Origin: Gracilibacter sp. | GTDB lineage: Bacteria > Bacillota > Desulfitobacteriia > Desulfitobacteriales > Syntrophobotulaceae | Length of the DNA: 48,452 bases | NCBI GenBank assembly: GCA_024637055.1 | Contig: JAGXFZ010000112.1 | Span: 1-48,452 of the forward strand | Direction: 5' to 3' | In this document: in pieces, positions 8,633 through 18,251 of the stretch | Position numbering within the stretch: position 1 is the stretch's first letter | Layout: each line of letters opens with the position of its first letter | The notes under the pieces: model-generated | Told to the model about the DNA's origin: nothing | What the model saw: the letters and a program-made list of their open reading frames with translations, nothing else | The model's database searches: none | Position numbers and translations under genes: made by a program

Positions 8633-9938
8633 GAACGTTACTGTGATAGATCCTGGCCAGGGGGTTTCAGGGGTAAATGATGTCCTAGTCCAAAAGGACA
8701 AGATTGTAGAAGTAGGTCCTAGCTTTAAAGCAAAGGAAGTTTTGGTTAAGTTAGGGGTAACGGATATCAATGAGGTCAACCAAATAGATGGTGATGGCAA
8801 GTATCTGTTTCCCGGACTGATAGATGTTCATGTTCATTTACGCGAACCGGGACAGGAAGATAAAGAAGATATCGCTAGTGGATCACGGGCAGCCATAAGG
8901 GGAGGGTTCACTTCAATCATGGCCATGGCCAATACTTTTCCTATAGTAGACCAGAGAGCAGTGGTGGAATTTATTAAGCTCCAAGCTCGGAGAGCTGGTA
9001 TGGCAAGGGTATACCCAATCTCAGCTGTGACTAAAGGGTTTAAAGGCCAGGAATTGGTAGAGATGATGGATATAAAAGATGGAGGAGCAGTAGGATTTTC
9101 CGATGATGGCAAAGGTATCCAAAATGCCGAGATAATGCGCCTGGCTTTAGAATATGTCAAACTTACTGGCTGCCCTATCATCAGCCACTGTGAGGATGAA
9201 GCTTTAGCTAGTAAAGGCGTCATGCGCAGAGGTAGAACCAGCGCCAGGTTAGGTCTTCCAGGGATACCAGCGAGTTCAGAAAGTGTGATGGTAGCCCGAG
9301 ATATACTCTTAGCAGCGGAGACCGGAGGCAAACTTCATATCGCTCATGTCTCGACCAAAGAAAGTGTCGAGATGATTAGATGGGCTAAGGGTAAGGGGAT
9401 AGATCTCTCAGCCGAAGTGAATCCCCATCACCTCATATTTACAGATGAAGATATCACATTGACAGATACCTCCTATAAAGTAAATCCCCCACTACCTTCC
9501 CGAGAAGATCAAGAAGCATTGTTAGAGGGAATAATCGATGGGACCATCGATATGCTGGCCACAGATCATGCACCTCATACATGGGAAGAGAAAGCTAGAC
9601 CTTTTCAGGAAGCTCCTTTTGGGATTAATGGTTTGGAGACTTCCCTGGCTGCAGTCTGGCAGAAACTGGTTCAATCCGGCAAACTAACTCCCGAAAAATT
9701 GGTGGAGTGCTGGTCATTAAATCCTGCACAACGATTCGGGATAGAAGGCGGGACCCTTAAGCCAGGTTCTCTGGCGGATATGGTTTTGTTTGACCCGCTG
9801 TATAAAGAAGAGATCTCCACAGAGGCAATGGAATCCAAATCTGGAAACACGCCTTTCCTAAAGAAAGAACTACAAGGATTCCCTGTTATCACTTGGGTAG
9901 AGGGAAGAATGCTTATGAAGAATAGAAAGATAATTTAA
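8619..9938 (+). CDS. pyrC: Dihydroorotase
   Basis: 439 residues from the ATG at 8619, preceded by GGGGGAGG (8603-8610); the TTG at 8601 lies within that ribosome site and is rejected. Closes carbamoyl-aspartate to dihydroorotate. Metal-binding motifs of the amidohydrolase fold are present: HVHLREPG, SHCED, HVST and TDHAPH. It starts within pyrB, so translation is probably coupled. The long form with HVHLREPG is the class typical of Gram-positive bacteria. Confidence 0.95.
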   Translation: MLWIKNVTVIDPGQGVSGVNDVLVQKDKIVEVGPSFKAKEVLVKLGVTDINEVNQIDGDGKYLFPGLIDVHVHLREPGQEDKEDIASGSRAAIRGGFTSIMAMANTFPIVDQRAVVEFIKLQARRAGMARVYPISAVTKGFKGQELVEMMDIKDGGAVGFSDDGKGIQNAEIMRLALEYVKLTGCPIISHCEDEALASKGVMRRGRTSARLGLPGIPASSESVMVARDILLAAETGGKLHIAHVSTKESVEMIRWAKGKGIDLSAEVNPHHLIFTDEDITLTDTSYKVNPPLPSREDQEALLEGIIDGTIDMLATDHAPHTWEEKARPFQEAPFGINGLETSLAAVWQKLVQSGKLTPEKLVECWSLNPAQRFGIEGGTLKPGSLADMVLFDPLYKEEISTEAMESKSGNTPFLKKELQGFPVITWVEGRMLMKNRKII

Positions 9939-10022
9939 GATTACACTCGTAATATAAGAACAAGAATTTATTGAGAATGATAAAAGATTTTTAGTAGTGA
10001 GAAAAGTAAGGAGGAGAAGAAA

Positions 10023-11099
10023 ATGGCATGGCTTGTCTTAGAAGATGGGAAAAGTTTCGAAGGAGAAAAATTCGGGGCCTGGCCTAAAGAGGATAAAGAA
10101 GTTTATGGAGAAGTCGTTTTCAATACTTCCATGACTGGATATCAAGAGATGATAACCGACTTGTCTTATGCAGGTCAGATCCTAACATTTACTCAACCAC
10201 AGATAGGAAACTACGGCTGGCATAATGAAGAAAGCGAAGCAAGTAAGAACCTTTTAAAAGGGTTGGTTGTTAGAGAGTTATCGGCAGGAGAAGGAAGTTT
10301 TCATGCGGATAGAACCTTAGAAAGCTATTGTCTTAAACAAAGTATTCCAGGCTTAAAAGGAATCGATACCAGAGAGTTGACTAGACACATTAGAAAGAAC
10401 GGAACCTTGCCAGGGGTAATGGTTTCTAAACTGGATAATGGTTTAAGCTATTGGCAGAATCATGGTTCATTATCCCTCCAGCCAAATAGACACTGGGTTT
10501 ATCAAACCACAGTAGCAGAGGAATATGTTATTCCTGGAGATGGCCCTATCCTAGCAGTCTTGGATTTCGGTGCTAAACGCAACATTCTTCGTTGCTTGCA
10601 AAAGAGAGGCTTCAAACTTCATGTATTTCCGGCTGGAACTTCTGCTGATGAAATAATGGATATCAATCCTAAGGGATTGGTGTTAAGTAACGGCCCGGGG
10701 GACCCCGGTGACTTACCGGAGATCGCCGAAAATATTAGTAATCTTATTTCTAAATTGCCTATCCTAGGGGTCTGTATGGGTCATCAGATTCTTGCTATGG
10801 CAGCAGGTGCAAAAACCTATAAACTGCCTTTCGGCCACAGAGGTGGAAATCATCCCGTACAAAATAGAGAAAGCTTAAAAGTTACGATGACTTCTCAGAA
10901 TCATGGATATGCAGTGGATGAGGAATCTCTTAAAGGAACCGGTTTTAAAGTACTGTACTCTAACTTGAACGATGGAACGGTAGAAGGGATGAAACATGAA
11001 AACTTTCATGTCCTTACCGTCCAGTATCATCCAGAAGCTGCACCTGGGCCGGAAGAAAATGAGGAGATTTTTGACCAATTCGTTGAGATGTTGAAGTAA
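10023..11099 (+). CDS. carA: Carbamoyl-phosphate synthase small (glutaminase) subunit
   Basis: 358 residues. Releases ammonia from glutamine for the large subunit CarB. The N-terminal CarA domain is followed by a class I amidotransferase domain with the nucleophile in GVCMGHQI (Cys251) and the His-Glu pair in QYHPEAAPGPEE. AGGAGGAG precedes the ATG by seven bases. It lies 84 bp after pyrC with no terminator. The usual direct step to carB is broken here by a 151-bp repeat. As the only carAB pair in view it may serve arginine synthesis as well, which is inference. Confidence 0.96.
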   Translation: MAWLVLEDGKSFEGEKFGAWPKEDKEVYGEVVFNTSMTGYQEMITDLSYAGQILTFTQPQIGNYGWHNEESEASKNLLKGLVVRELSAGEGSFHADRTLESYCLKQSIPGLKGIDTRELTRHIRKNGTLPGVMVSKLDNGLSYWQNHGSLSLQPNRHWVYQTTVAEEYVIPGDGPILAVLDFGAKRNILRCLQKRGFKLHVFPAGTSADEIMDINPKGLVLSNGPGDPGDLPEIAENISNLISKLPILGVCMGHQILAMAAGAKTYKLPFGHRGGNHPVQNRESLKVTMTSQNHGYAVDEESLKGTGFKVLYSNLNDGTVEGMKHENFHVLTVQYHPEAAPGPEENEEIFDQFVEMLK

Positions 11100-11115
11100 G
11101 TTAATAATGTGAAAG

Positions 11116-11266
11116 GCTGCACCGTATCATGCACTTTTCGGCAATAACGCCCTCCTGGCGTAAAGTCCACGGATGGACAAATACCGCGGTGCCATGGATG
11201 GCAAGGAGCGGTAAACTGCCGCGCTCCGCATCCGTGCTCCGCTTGTCGTGCATGCTACGGTGTAGC
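11116..11266 (+). repeat. SR1 structured repeat, copy 1 (carA-carB intergenic)
   Basis: A 151-bp element between two operon genes, closed by 19-base arms (11116-11134 with 11248-11266; one mismatch, one G-T pair). Inside are hairpin I, ACGCC-CTCCT-GGCGT (11147-11161), and hairpin II, GTCCA-CGGA-TGGAC (11165-11178). Next comes GCCA-TGGA-TGGC, then a stem around GCGG-TAAACTG-CCGC with a GC bulge. GC content is well above the surroundings. It has no U tract, so it should be read through as part of the pyr mRNA. Copies 2 and 3 share loops and core but differ in stem bases with pairing kept. Confidence 0.85.
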
Positions 11267-11354
11267 TTAGATTTAACATTGTGTATTGAATAAGGGGCAA
11301 ATTAGATTAGATTATATAAATACAGGCCATTAGTGGCCGTAAGGAGGGAAGCAA

Positions 11355-14300
11355 ATGCCGAAGGGTAATTGGAAAAAAGTTATGGTTATAGGCTCGGGGC
11401 CTATTGTGATAGGACAAGCTGCGGAATTCGATTATGCAGGGACTCAGGCTTGTCGTGCATTAAGGGAAGAAGGAGTCGAGACAGTTCTTGTTAACTCCAA
11501 TCCAGCTACCATCATGACAGATAAGGAAGTAGCGGATAAAGTTTATATCGAGCCTCTTACTCTTGAGTTTTTAGAAAGAATCATAGAGAAAGAAAGGCCA
11601 GATGGTCTCCTTCCTACTATGGGTGGACAGACAGGGCTAAATCTCGCTTTTCAACTATCCAAAGCCGGAGTCCTGAAAAGATGTGGTGTTGCTTTATTAG
11701 GTACACAGTTGGACAGCATAAGCAAAGCCGAAGATAGGGAACATTTTCGTAATTTGATGCAGGAAATAAATCAACCTATACCCCAGAGTACAATTGTATC
11801 CGACGTTGATGACGCTCTTAAATTTGCAGAGGAAATAGGATATCCCCTAATCGTTCGCCCTGCTTTTACCTTAGGAGGCACAGGTGGAGGGATAGCAAAC
11901 GATGCTACAACTCTAAGAATGATAGCCACAAGCGGGATTAAAGCCAGTATGATAGGGCAGATACTGATCGAAAGAAGTGTAGCCGGCTGGAAAGAAATCG
12001 AATATGAGGTATTAAGAGACAGCTGTGGCAATAGTATCACGGTATGTCATATGGAAAACATGGATCCTGTAGGAGTCCACACTGGAGATAGTATTGTTGT
12101 AGCACCATGTCAGACGTTGACGGATAAAGAAATTCAAACATTAAGAACAGCATCTTTGAAGATAGTAGCAGCCTTAGGTATTGAGGGAGGGTGTAATGTT
12201 CAATTGGCCCTTCATCCGGAAAGGTTGGAGTACTGTGTTATAGAAGTGAACCCTCGGCTCAGTCGCTCCAGTGCATTGGCATCTAAAGCTACGGGTTATC
12301 CAATAGCCAAGATAGCTGCCAAAATCGCTATCGGCTATACTTTAGCTGAGCTACCTAATGCAGTTACTGGCAAGACATCAGCATGTTTCGAACCGGCTCT
12401 AGATTATGTAGTGGTGAAAATTCCTCGTTGGCCTTTCGATAAATTTTCTGATGCTGACCGCACCTTGGGCACTCAGATGAAGGCCACAGGTGAGGTAATG
12501 GGTCTGGGACGCAATCTGGAGACCGCACTCTTAAAAGCTGTTCGTTCTTTGGAGAATAAGTCCTTTGGTTTACTCTCTGAGGAACTGAAGAAACTCAGCG
12601 ACCAGGAAGTCCAAGCTAAATGTCAGAAACCAGAGGATAATATTCTTTTCATAATAGCAGAGGGATTCAGACGAGGATGGACAGTAGACAGGATCAATTC
12701 ACTTAATGAATGGAATCCTTATTTTTTGAAAAAGATTAAAGGAATTGTAGAGTTCACTGAAAAGGTTAAAGATAATCCATGGGATTTAGAGACACTTCGT
12801 AAAGCTAAGCGTCTAGGCTTCTCTGATAAGGAGGTAGCGGGACTATGGCAAGCAGAAGAGATAAAAGTATACGATTTCAGAATTAATAACAATCTTAGAC
12901 CTGTTTTTAAAATGGTTGATACGTGTGCAGGCGAGTTTGAAGCGACCACCCCATACTTCTATTCCAGTTATGATGTTGAGGATGAAGTCGAAGTAACAGA
13001 TAGGAGAAAGATAGTAGTGCTGGGTTCAGGTCCTATTAGAATTGGACAAGGGATTGAGTTTGACTATTGTTCGGTGCATGCAGTTAAAGCTTTGAAAAAA
13101 GCCGGCATAGAAAGTATTATAATAAATAACAACCCTGAAACAGTCTCTACCGACTTTGATACGGCAGATAGACTTTATTTCGAACCTTTGACAATAGAGG
13201 ATGTGTCTGCTGTCTTGGATAAAGAAAAGCCTGAAGGAGTTGTGGTTCAGTTTGGGGGGCAGACAGCCATCGGCTTATGCAAGGATTTGGTTGCCCGCGG
13301 CTATAAAGTATTAGGGACTACAGTTGAAGATATCGATAGAGCAGAGGAAAGAAGTGTTTTCGATGATGTGTTGCAGGAAATAGGAGCAAAACGTCCTAGA
13401 GGAGGGTGTATCTCCAGCATGGAGGAAGCTGTAACTCTGGCGGAGGAAATAGGATTTCCTTTAATTGTGCGACCATCCTATGTCTTAGGTGGAAGGGCAA
13501 TGCAGATAGTCTACGATGGACAGGAGTTAGAAAGAGTTTTTGGCCATGCTATCTTAGAGTTTCCAGGACAACAAATCTGGATGGATCAGTACCTTCTCGG
13601 TAGAGAAGTAGAGGTTGATGCGATCTCCGACGGCGAGAGAGTATGTATCCCAGGAATTATGGAACATTTGGAAAGAGCAGGGGTTCACTCCGGTGATTCT
13701 ATCGCAGTTTATCCTCCTCAGAAGGTAAATCAGGAAACACAGCAAATCATATCTGATCTTACCATCTCTATAGCCCGTAGTTTAAATATTAAGGGACTGC
13801 TGAATATTCAATATGTCATTCATAAAGATGAAGTTTATGTTATTGAGGTTAATCCCCGCTCCAGCCGTACCGTTCCTTTCCTGAGTAAGGTTACAGGCGT
13901 GCCTATTGTCGAACTGGCCACGCGCGTAATACTGGGAGAGAGCCTATATAGTATGGGGATCGCATCAGGAATCTGGCCAGTAGGAAAGCATGTGGCTGTA
14001 AAAGCCCCGGTTTTTTCATTTTCTAAATTGCTCATGGTGGAGCCATCTCTCGGTCCTGAGATGAAGTCAACAGGTGAAGTGATGGGAATTGACAGAACTT
14101 ACGAGAAAGCTCTGTACAAAGCTCTTTTAGCCTCGGGAATGCATATGTTGGCTCATGGCACAGTCTTGGCGACTTTGTCAGATAGAGATAAAGAAGAAGG
14201 CATTAAACTTGTTCAAAGATTCTACAATCTTGGATTCCGTATTATAGCCACGAAAGGAACTGCTCAGGCTTTGGAATCTACAGGGATAGAAGTTGAAACA

Positions 14301-14531
14301 GTAAGTAAACTGCATACCGGATCGGATGAAATAACAGAGAAGATAAAAAAAGGCCAAATTCAATGCGTCCTGAATACTACCACTCATGGCAAAATAATTG
14401 CCAGTGATGGTTTTGCTATTCGTAGAGCAGCGGTAGAACAGGGTATACCTTGTTTTACCAGCATGGATACTGCTGAGGCATGGCTTCATGTTCTGGAAAC
14501 AAACTCACCAAGCATAATTCCACTCAGTTAA
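11355..14531 (+). CDS. carB: Carbamoyl-phosphate synthase large subunit
   Basis: 1058 residues, full length. Uses two ATP, bicarbonate and ammonia from CarA to make carbamoyl phosphate. Both halves carry an ATP-grasp unit: the first starts [20 protein letters not shown] and the second [17 protein letters not shown] near residue 555. The C-terminal 130 or so residues form the MGS-like allosteric domain, where UMP and related ligands act in known enzymes. GTAAGGAGG precedes the ATG. It is separated from carA by the SR1 repeat and followed by pyrK after 32 bases. Confidence 0.97.
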   Translation: MPKGNWKKVMVIGSGPIVIGQAAEFDYAGTQACRALREEGVETVLVNSNPATIMTDKEVADKVYIEPLTLEFLERIIEKERPDGLLPTMGGQTGLNLAFQLSKAGVLKRCGVALLGTQLDSISKAEDREHFRNLMQEINQPIPQSTIVSDVDDALKFAEEIGYPLIVRPAFTLGGTGGGIANDATTLRMIATSGIKASMIGQILIERSVAGWKEIEYEVLRDSCGNSITVCHMENMDPVGVHTGDSIVVAPCQTLTDKEIQTLRTASLKIVAALGIEGGCNVQLALHPERLEYCVIEVNPRLSRSSALASKATGYPIAKIAAKIAIGYTLAELPNAVTGKTSACFEPALDYVVVKIPRWPFDKFSDADRTLGTQMKATGEVMGLGRNLETALLKAVRSLENKSFGLLSEELKKLSDQEVQAKCQKPEDNILFIIAEGFRRGWTVDRINSLNEWNPYFLKKIKGIVEFTEKVKDNPWDLETLRKAKRLGFSDKEVAGLWQAEEIKVYDFRINNNLRPVFKMVDTCAGEFEATTPYFYSSYDVEDEVEVTDRRKIVVLGSGPIRIGQGIEFDYCSVHAVKALKKAGIESIIINNNPETVSTDFDTADRLYFEPLTIEDVSAVLDKEKPEGVVVQFGGQTAIGLCKDLVARGYKVLGTTVEDIDRAEERSVFDDVLQEIGAKRPRGGCISSMEEAVTLAEEIGFPLIVRPSYVLGGRAMQIVYDGQELERVFGHAILEFPGQQIWMDQYLLGREVEVDAISDGERVCIPGIMEHLERAGVHSGDSIAVYPPQKVNQETQQIISDLTISIARSLNIKGLLNIQYVIHKDEVYVIEVNPRSSRTVPFLSKVTGVPIVELATRVILGESLYSMGIASGIWPVGKHVAVKAPVFSFSKLLMVEPSLGPEMKSTGEVMGIDRTYEKALYKALLASGMHMLAHGTVLATLSDRDKEEGIKLVQRFYNLGFRIIATKGTAQALESTGIEVETVSKLHTGSDEITEKIKKGQIQCVLNTTTHGKIIASDGFAIRRAAVEQGIPCFTSMDTAEAWLHVLETNSPSIIPLS

Positions 14532-14563
14532 GAGATTCTACGCGCAAGGGAGTGATATATTCA

Positions 14564-15385
14564 ATGATTCTCAAGGAGAGAGTAGTAGAGAACAGGATTA
14601 TGGGTCATCCTGCTCAAGGCTTATACAAGATGGTACTCAGCGGTCAAATTGCTCAAACTGCTATACCTGGCCAATTCATTCATCTTCAAGTGGCTGACAG
14701 CAATGATCCTCTCCTCCGAAGACCTCTAAGTATCGCAGGAATCGATAAGGTGAAAGAAGAGGTAACTATTTATTACAAGGTGATAGGCAAAGGAACAGAG
14801 CTTCTTACCAGAATAAGAGAGAATGAACATGTAAGTGTACTCGGACCTCTGGGAACTGGCTTCACGATCCCTGAACAAGGAGAACTGTTACTCGTTGCCG
14901 GAGGGATCGGAGTATTTCCTCTTCTTTCCCTAATCCAAGTGATTGATAATGAAAAGGTCAGAGTAAAGCTTCTCTGGGGTGGTGAGAATAAGCAGTTTAT
15001 GGAAAGTGCTGGTTTAATAGATATTGAGAAAATGGGAGTCGACATGGAGATGTCTACCCTTGATGGCAGCCTAGGTACTCAAGGTTTAGTGACGGCACTC
15101 TTGGAATCCTACCTGGATGGTGGTAGAATCACCGAGCTAAAAGATAAAGGTAATCTCAAGGTGGCAACTTGTGGGCCTAAGGGGATGTTGAAAGCGGTCA
15201 CAAACATATGTCTTAGTCACAAAGTCCCTGTGGAAGTCTCTTTGGAAGAGCGTATGGCTTGCGGCGTAGGAGCCTGTTTAGGTTGTGTCTGTTCGGTTAA
15301 AGATTCAGAAGGTAACCTCAAAAGGAAGAGGGTCTGCAAGGAAGGTCCTGTTCTGGATGGGAAGGAGGTTGTTTGGGATGAGTAA
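14564..15385 (+). CDS. pyrK: Dihydroorotate dehydrogenase electron transfer subunit
   Basis: 273 residues from the ATG at 14564 (AAGGGAG ten bases upstream). The longer frame from 14480 lies inside carB and is rejected. An iron-sulfur flavoprotein that passes electrons from PyrD to NAD+. FAD-binding RRPLSIAG, an NAD-binding GGIGVFPLL, and a C-terminal 2Fe-2S cluster set [11 protein letters not shown] plus a later Cys. It works in a heterotetramer with the pyrD product, whose ATG overlaps the pyrK stop by 8 bases. Confidence 0.95.
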   Translation: MILKERVVENRIMGHPAQGLYKMVLSGQIAQTAIPGQFIHLQVADSNDPLLRRPLSIAGIDKVKEEVTIYYKVIGKGTELLTRIRENEHVSVLGPLGTGFTIPEQGELLLVAGGIGVFPLLSLIQVIDNEKVRVKLLWGGENKQFMESAGLIDIEKMGVDMEMSTLDGSLGTQGLVTALLESYLDGGRITELKDKGNLKVATCGPKGMLKAVTNICLSHKVPVEVSLEERMACGVGACLGCVCSVKDSEGNLKRKRVCKEGPVLDGKEVVWDE

Positions 15386-16298
15386 GGTAAACTTGAAGAC
15401 GGAGCTAGCCGTTTTGAAGCTCAGGAACCCTATCATAACCTCTTCCGGCACTTATGGTTTCGGTGAAGAATATGCCCCCTACTGTCCACCATCTCTTCTT
15501 GGAGCCATAACGGTAAAAGGAATAACTCCTTTACCCCGTCTAGGGAATCCGGTGCCTCGTTTAGCAGAGACTCCTGCTGGTTTATTGAATTCTGTTGGGT
15601 TGGAGAATCCGGGGTTGGAGGAATTCAAGAAATCTTATCTTCCTAAACTACCGGGGCTGGATACCGAAGTGATCGTTAATATTTCAGGATTCTCTATTGA
15701 AGATTATACTTTTTTGGCTTCCGCTTTTCAAAGTGATTCTGGTATAGCCGCCTTGGAGGTCAATATTTCCTGTCCCAATATCAAACATGGCGGAATGGCT
15801 TTTGGCACTCATCCTGAGAGTGCTCAAGAGGTGATAGCTACAGTCAGGAAGAATACAGATCTGCCTATTATAGCTAAGCTCTCCCCGAACGTCACCGACA
15901 TTGCAGAGATGGCTAAAGCTGTAGAACGGGGTGGGGCAGATATTATCTCTCTTATTAATACCTTACTGGGTATGAGTATAGATATAAGATCTCAGAAACC
16001 AGTATTGGCTAATAAGATGGGAGGACTATCAGGGCCTGCTGTCCGTCCAATAGCGGTTAGGATGGTATACCAAGTGTACGAAGCTGTGGATATTCCTATT
16101 ATTGGGATGGGTGGGATATCTACCTGGCAAGATGCTGTGGAATTCATGCTGGCTGGGGCCAGTGCTGTCAGTATAGGGACGGCTAATTTTGTTAATCCTA
16201 TGGCACCCATTGATATCCTTACTGGGTTGGAAGAGTATTGTCAGCAGAGGGGATATGGGTCGGTTCGGGAGATTGTTGGGTTGGCGCATCAGAGATAG
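15378..16298 (+). CDS. pyrD: Dihydroorotate dehydrogenase, class 1B catalytic subunit
   Basis: 306 residues from the ATG at 15378, with AAGGAGG nine bases upstream; the open frame from 15285 is the overlap with pyrK. Oxidises dihydroorotate to orotate with FMN. The catalytic cysteine is in NISCPN, the class 1 mark. FMN contacts are visible in GLENPG and [13 protein letters not shown]. The pyrK partner makes it NAD-linked class 1B. SR1 copy 2 begins 6 bases after the stop. Confidence 0.95.
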   Translation: MSKVNLKTELAVLKLRNPIITSSGTYGFGEEYAPYCPPSLLGAITVKGITPLPRLGNPVPRLAETPAGLLNSVGLENPGLEEFKKSYLPKLPGLDTEVIVNISGFSIEDYTFLASAFQSDSGIAALEVNISCPNIKHGGMAFGTHPESAQEVIATVRKNTDLPIIAKLSPNVTDIAEMAKAVERGGADIISLINTLLGMSIDIRSQKPVLANKMGGLSGPAVRPIAVRMVYQVYEAVDIPIIGMGGISTWQDAVEFMLAGASAVSIGTANFVNPMAPIDILTGLEEYCQQRGYGSVREIVGLAHQR

Positions 16299-16303
16299 TT
16301 AGA

Positions 16304-16456
16304 GGATCCAGCGCAGCAAGTGCTCTTCGGCAGTAACAACCTCCTGTTGTAACGGCCACGGATGGCCTAATACCGCAGTGCCATGGAGGGCATGGAGCGG
16401 TAAACTGCCGCGCTCCGCCTCCATGCTCCGCTTGCCGCACTCACTGCACTGTATCC
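16304..16456 (+). repeat. SR1 structured repeat, copy 2 (pyrD-pyrF intergenic)
   Basis: A 153-bp element starting 6 bases after the pyrD stop. Outer arms 16304-16323 and 16437-16456 pair at 16 of 20 positions, yet their sequence differs from copy 1 arms. Hairpin I is ACAAC-CTCCT-GTTGT (16336-16350), where copy 1 has ACGCC-CTCCT-GGCGT. Hairpin II is GGCCA-CGGA-TGGCC (16354-16367), where copy 1 has GTCCA-CGGA-TGGAC. The core GGAGCGGTAAACTGCCGCG is identical to copies 1 and 3. It lies within the pyr transcript. Confidence 0.85.
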
Positions 16457-16494
16457 TTAGCCTTATCCTGATTAACGAGAGGATGATGAATGTA

Positions 16495-17187
16495 ATGGAT
16501 GATAAGCTTAGTTTAAATGAGAAAATCATAGTTGCCTTGGATGTTGACTCTAGGGAGAAGGCTGTTCAACTTGCTAGAGAGTTGGCTGGTAGCGGTTGCT
16601 GGTTGAAAGTGGGATTGGAACTTTACGCTCTGTCGGGGCTCGGTTTGATTGAGGAATTCAAAAAGCTTGGGTTCAATATTTTTTTGGATCTCAAACTGCA
16701 TGATATCCCTACCACAGTGGAAAAAACTTTGAGGGTTCTTACTTCTTCTGGGGTGGATATGGTTAATGTCCACTGTGGTGGGGGTTATGAAATGATGGCT
16801 AGAGCCGCTGAGGTCTGTCACAGGGCAGATAAGACTATAATCGGGGTTACTGTACTTACAAGCATGGGGCAACAGGAGATAGCTTCTCTAGGTGTTCAGG
16901 GAAGCACGGAAGAGCAAGTAATAAGATTGGCTAAATTGGCCAAGAAGGCTAATCTGGATGGAGTTGTGGCATCTGCTCAAGAATCAAAAGTTTTACGCGA
17001 GGAATGCGGTACGGAGTTTTTACTGGTAACACCGGGTATTCGCCCGGCTTGGAGTGAGCAAAATGACCAGGTAAGGGTACTTACCCCTCAAAAAGCTCTA
17101 GAGGAAGGAAGCTCCTATCTGGTAGTTGGAAGGCCGATTACCATGGCTGAGAATCCAAGAGAAGCGTTGGGAAAGTTGTGGGATTAG
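16495..17187 (+). CDS. pyrF: Orotidine 5'-phosphate decarboxylase
   Basis: About 230 residues from the ATG at 16495; ATGs at 16483 and 16486 are in frame and also possible because GAGAGG lies at 16477-16482. The longer frame from 16378 runs through the SR1 repeat and is rejected. Converts OMP to UMP, the last step of the pathway. Visible motifs: VALDVDS, the catalytic Asp-Lys-Asp set in LDLKLHDIPTT, TPGIRP and VVGRPIT. It is the last gene of the operon and is followed by a long hairpin. Confidence 0.93.
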   Translation: MDDKLSLNEKIIVALDVDSREKAVQLARELAGSGCWLKVGLELYALSGLGLIEEFKKLGFNIFLDLKLHDIPTTVEKTLRVLTSSGVDMVNVHCGGGYEMMARAAEVCHRADKTIIGVTVLTSMGQQEIASLGVQGSTEEQVIRLAKLAKKANLDGVVASAQESKVLREECGTEFLLVTPGIRPAWSEQNDQVRVLTPQKALEEGSSYLVVGRPITMAENPREALGKLWD

Positions 17188-17229
17188 GGCGTGATAAGGG
17201 TAGGATTTTGATAAAATAACCAATCTGAA

Positions 17230-17275
17230 AAAATGTACAGGCTAAGGTTTTAATAAACTTTAACCTGTACATTTT
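17230..17275 (+). terminator. Terminator of the pyr operon
   Basis: Arms of 21 bases (17230-17250 and 17255-17275) pair with only two G-T positions around a four-base loop, beginning AAAATGTACAGG and ending in TTTT. The A run on one side and T run on the other could let it act in both directions. Confidence 0.75.
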
Positions 17276-17498
17276 GTGATTTAGGCTATATTAGACGCAA
17301 TCAGGTAATAATTATTTAAACTTGTTTCATTAGGAATCCCTCCTTATAGTCTTATAACCATGCTCTATGAGTTCTTATGAACGTTTTAATTCAATAAGGA
17401 GTGTTTGAACGTAGGTCATTATTATATTAAGGCGTCTATTTATCATTGACCTTAATAATATTAAATGATATATTAACATTATTAAAGGAGTGGTGAGT
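17276..17498. other. Intergenic stretch between pyr operon and DUF2089 gene
   Basis: Apart from the promoter at 17446-17474 I see no gene. The minus strand holds a good ribosome site (AAGGAGG) before an ATG at 17330, but the frame stops after four codons, perhaps the stub of a lost gene. An imperfect inverted repeat (ATTATATTAAGG against CCTTAATAATATT) overlaps the promoter and could be an operator. Confidence 0.4.
17446..17474 (+). promoter_or_regulatory. Promoter for the DUF2089 gene
   Basis: TTGACC (17446-17451), 17-base spacer, TATATT (17469-17474). It sits 25 bases before the start codon. An imperfect inverted repeat partly overlaps the -35 box. Confidence 0.6.
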
Positions 17499-17798
17499 AT
17501 GGCTATAGACGTAATGCCGGATTGGGTCGCAAATTTAGATGATGAAGATATCAACTTTGTAAAAAAATTTTTGTTAGCTTCAGGCTCGTTAAAAGAAGTA
17601 GCTGCTGTATATGGAGTGACCTATCCTACGGTAAGGCTACGCTTAGACCGCTTAATACAGAAGATACAGATAAGTGAAGATACCACCAATGAACCATATA
17701 TCTCATTGATAAAACGATTGGCTGTAAATGATAAAATTGACTTTGATACAGCCAAGGTTTTAATTTCGGAATATAAGAAACTAGAAAAGGAGAATTAG
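17499..17798 (+). CDS. DUF2089 family helix-turn-helix protein
   Basis: 99 residues from the ATG at 17499 (AAAGGAG eight bases upstream; the GTG at 17490 overlaps it and is rejected). Matches the DUF2089 family: WVANLDDEDINFVKKFLLASGSL, then a helix-turn-helix-like segment SLKEVAAVYGVTYPTVRLRLD, then a C-terminal helix. The HTH suggests DNA binding. It is followed four bases later by a small membrane protein, a pairing common in Firmicutes, so the two may form a regulator and membrane sensor pair (inference). Confidence 0.8.
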   Translation: MAIDVMPDWVANLDDEDINFVKKFLLASGSLKEVAAVYGVTYPTVRLRLDRLIQKIQISEDTTNEPYISLIKRLAVNDKIDFDTAKVLISEYKKLEKEN

Positions 17799-17802
17799 TT
17801 TT

Positions 17803-18123
17803 ATGAATGTGCCAGTAAATCTTTTAGTTTTATTACTAGTCCTAATTGGCATTATCGTACTTCAAGTATATTTATCAAAAGCAGAGAACAAGCGGCTAGG
17901 TCTTATTCTACCTGCAATAAATGTTTTTTTCTCTATTATTGTTGTTTTAGGTATGGCTTTTTATGGCAACGAATCATTTGGGCAAATCGTTATGATGATC
18001 CTTTATGTGCTTTTTATCTATAACATTCCAACATTCATTCTTTTAGGTATATATTTTGCTTGTCGTGAAAAACGAAAAAAGAATAAAGAGATTGAGAAGA
18101 TGAATATTCAAGACCTAGATTAG
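17803..18123 (+). CDS. Small membrane protein, DUF2089 partner
   Basis: 106 residues with three hydrophobic segments (about 5-24, 33-52 and 61-85) and a highly charged C-terminal tail (CREKRKKNKEIEKMN). AAAAGGAG precedes the ATG. It is immediately downstream of the DUF2089 gene and surely co-transcribed with it. The function is unknown. The tail is likely cytoplasmic and might hold or release the regulator (inference). Confidence 0.75.
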   Translation: MNVPVNLLVLLLVLIGIIVLQVYLSKAENKRLGLILPAINVFFSIIVVLGMAFYGNESFGQIVMMILYVLFIYNIPTFILLGIYFACREKRKKNKEIEKMNIQDLD

Positions 18124-18251
18124 TGTAAATCGTTATTATCAATGGCTTGTAGCGTGTTTTTCAGTGTGGGAATTGACAAAATTTATTAATAAAGGGTATA
18201 AATGGTGAGGTATAGGAGCGTATTATTCTGTAATAAAAGGTGGTGATATGA

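Noticed and set aside
11116-11266. SR1 as a rho-independent terminator
   Set aside because: No T tract follows, and essential operon genes lie downstream in the same transcript.
16378-16494. N-terminal extension of PyrF
   Set aside because: The segment is the SR1 copy 2 core; the family starts close to the KIIVALDV string.
17317-17345. Minus-strand gene start with AAGGAGG before ATG at 17330
   Set aside because: The frame ends after four codons; at most a stub.
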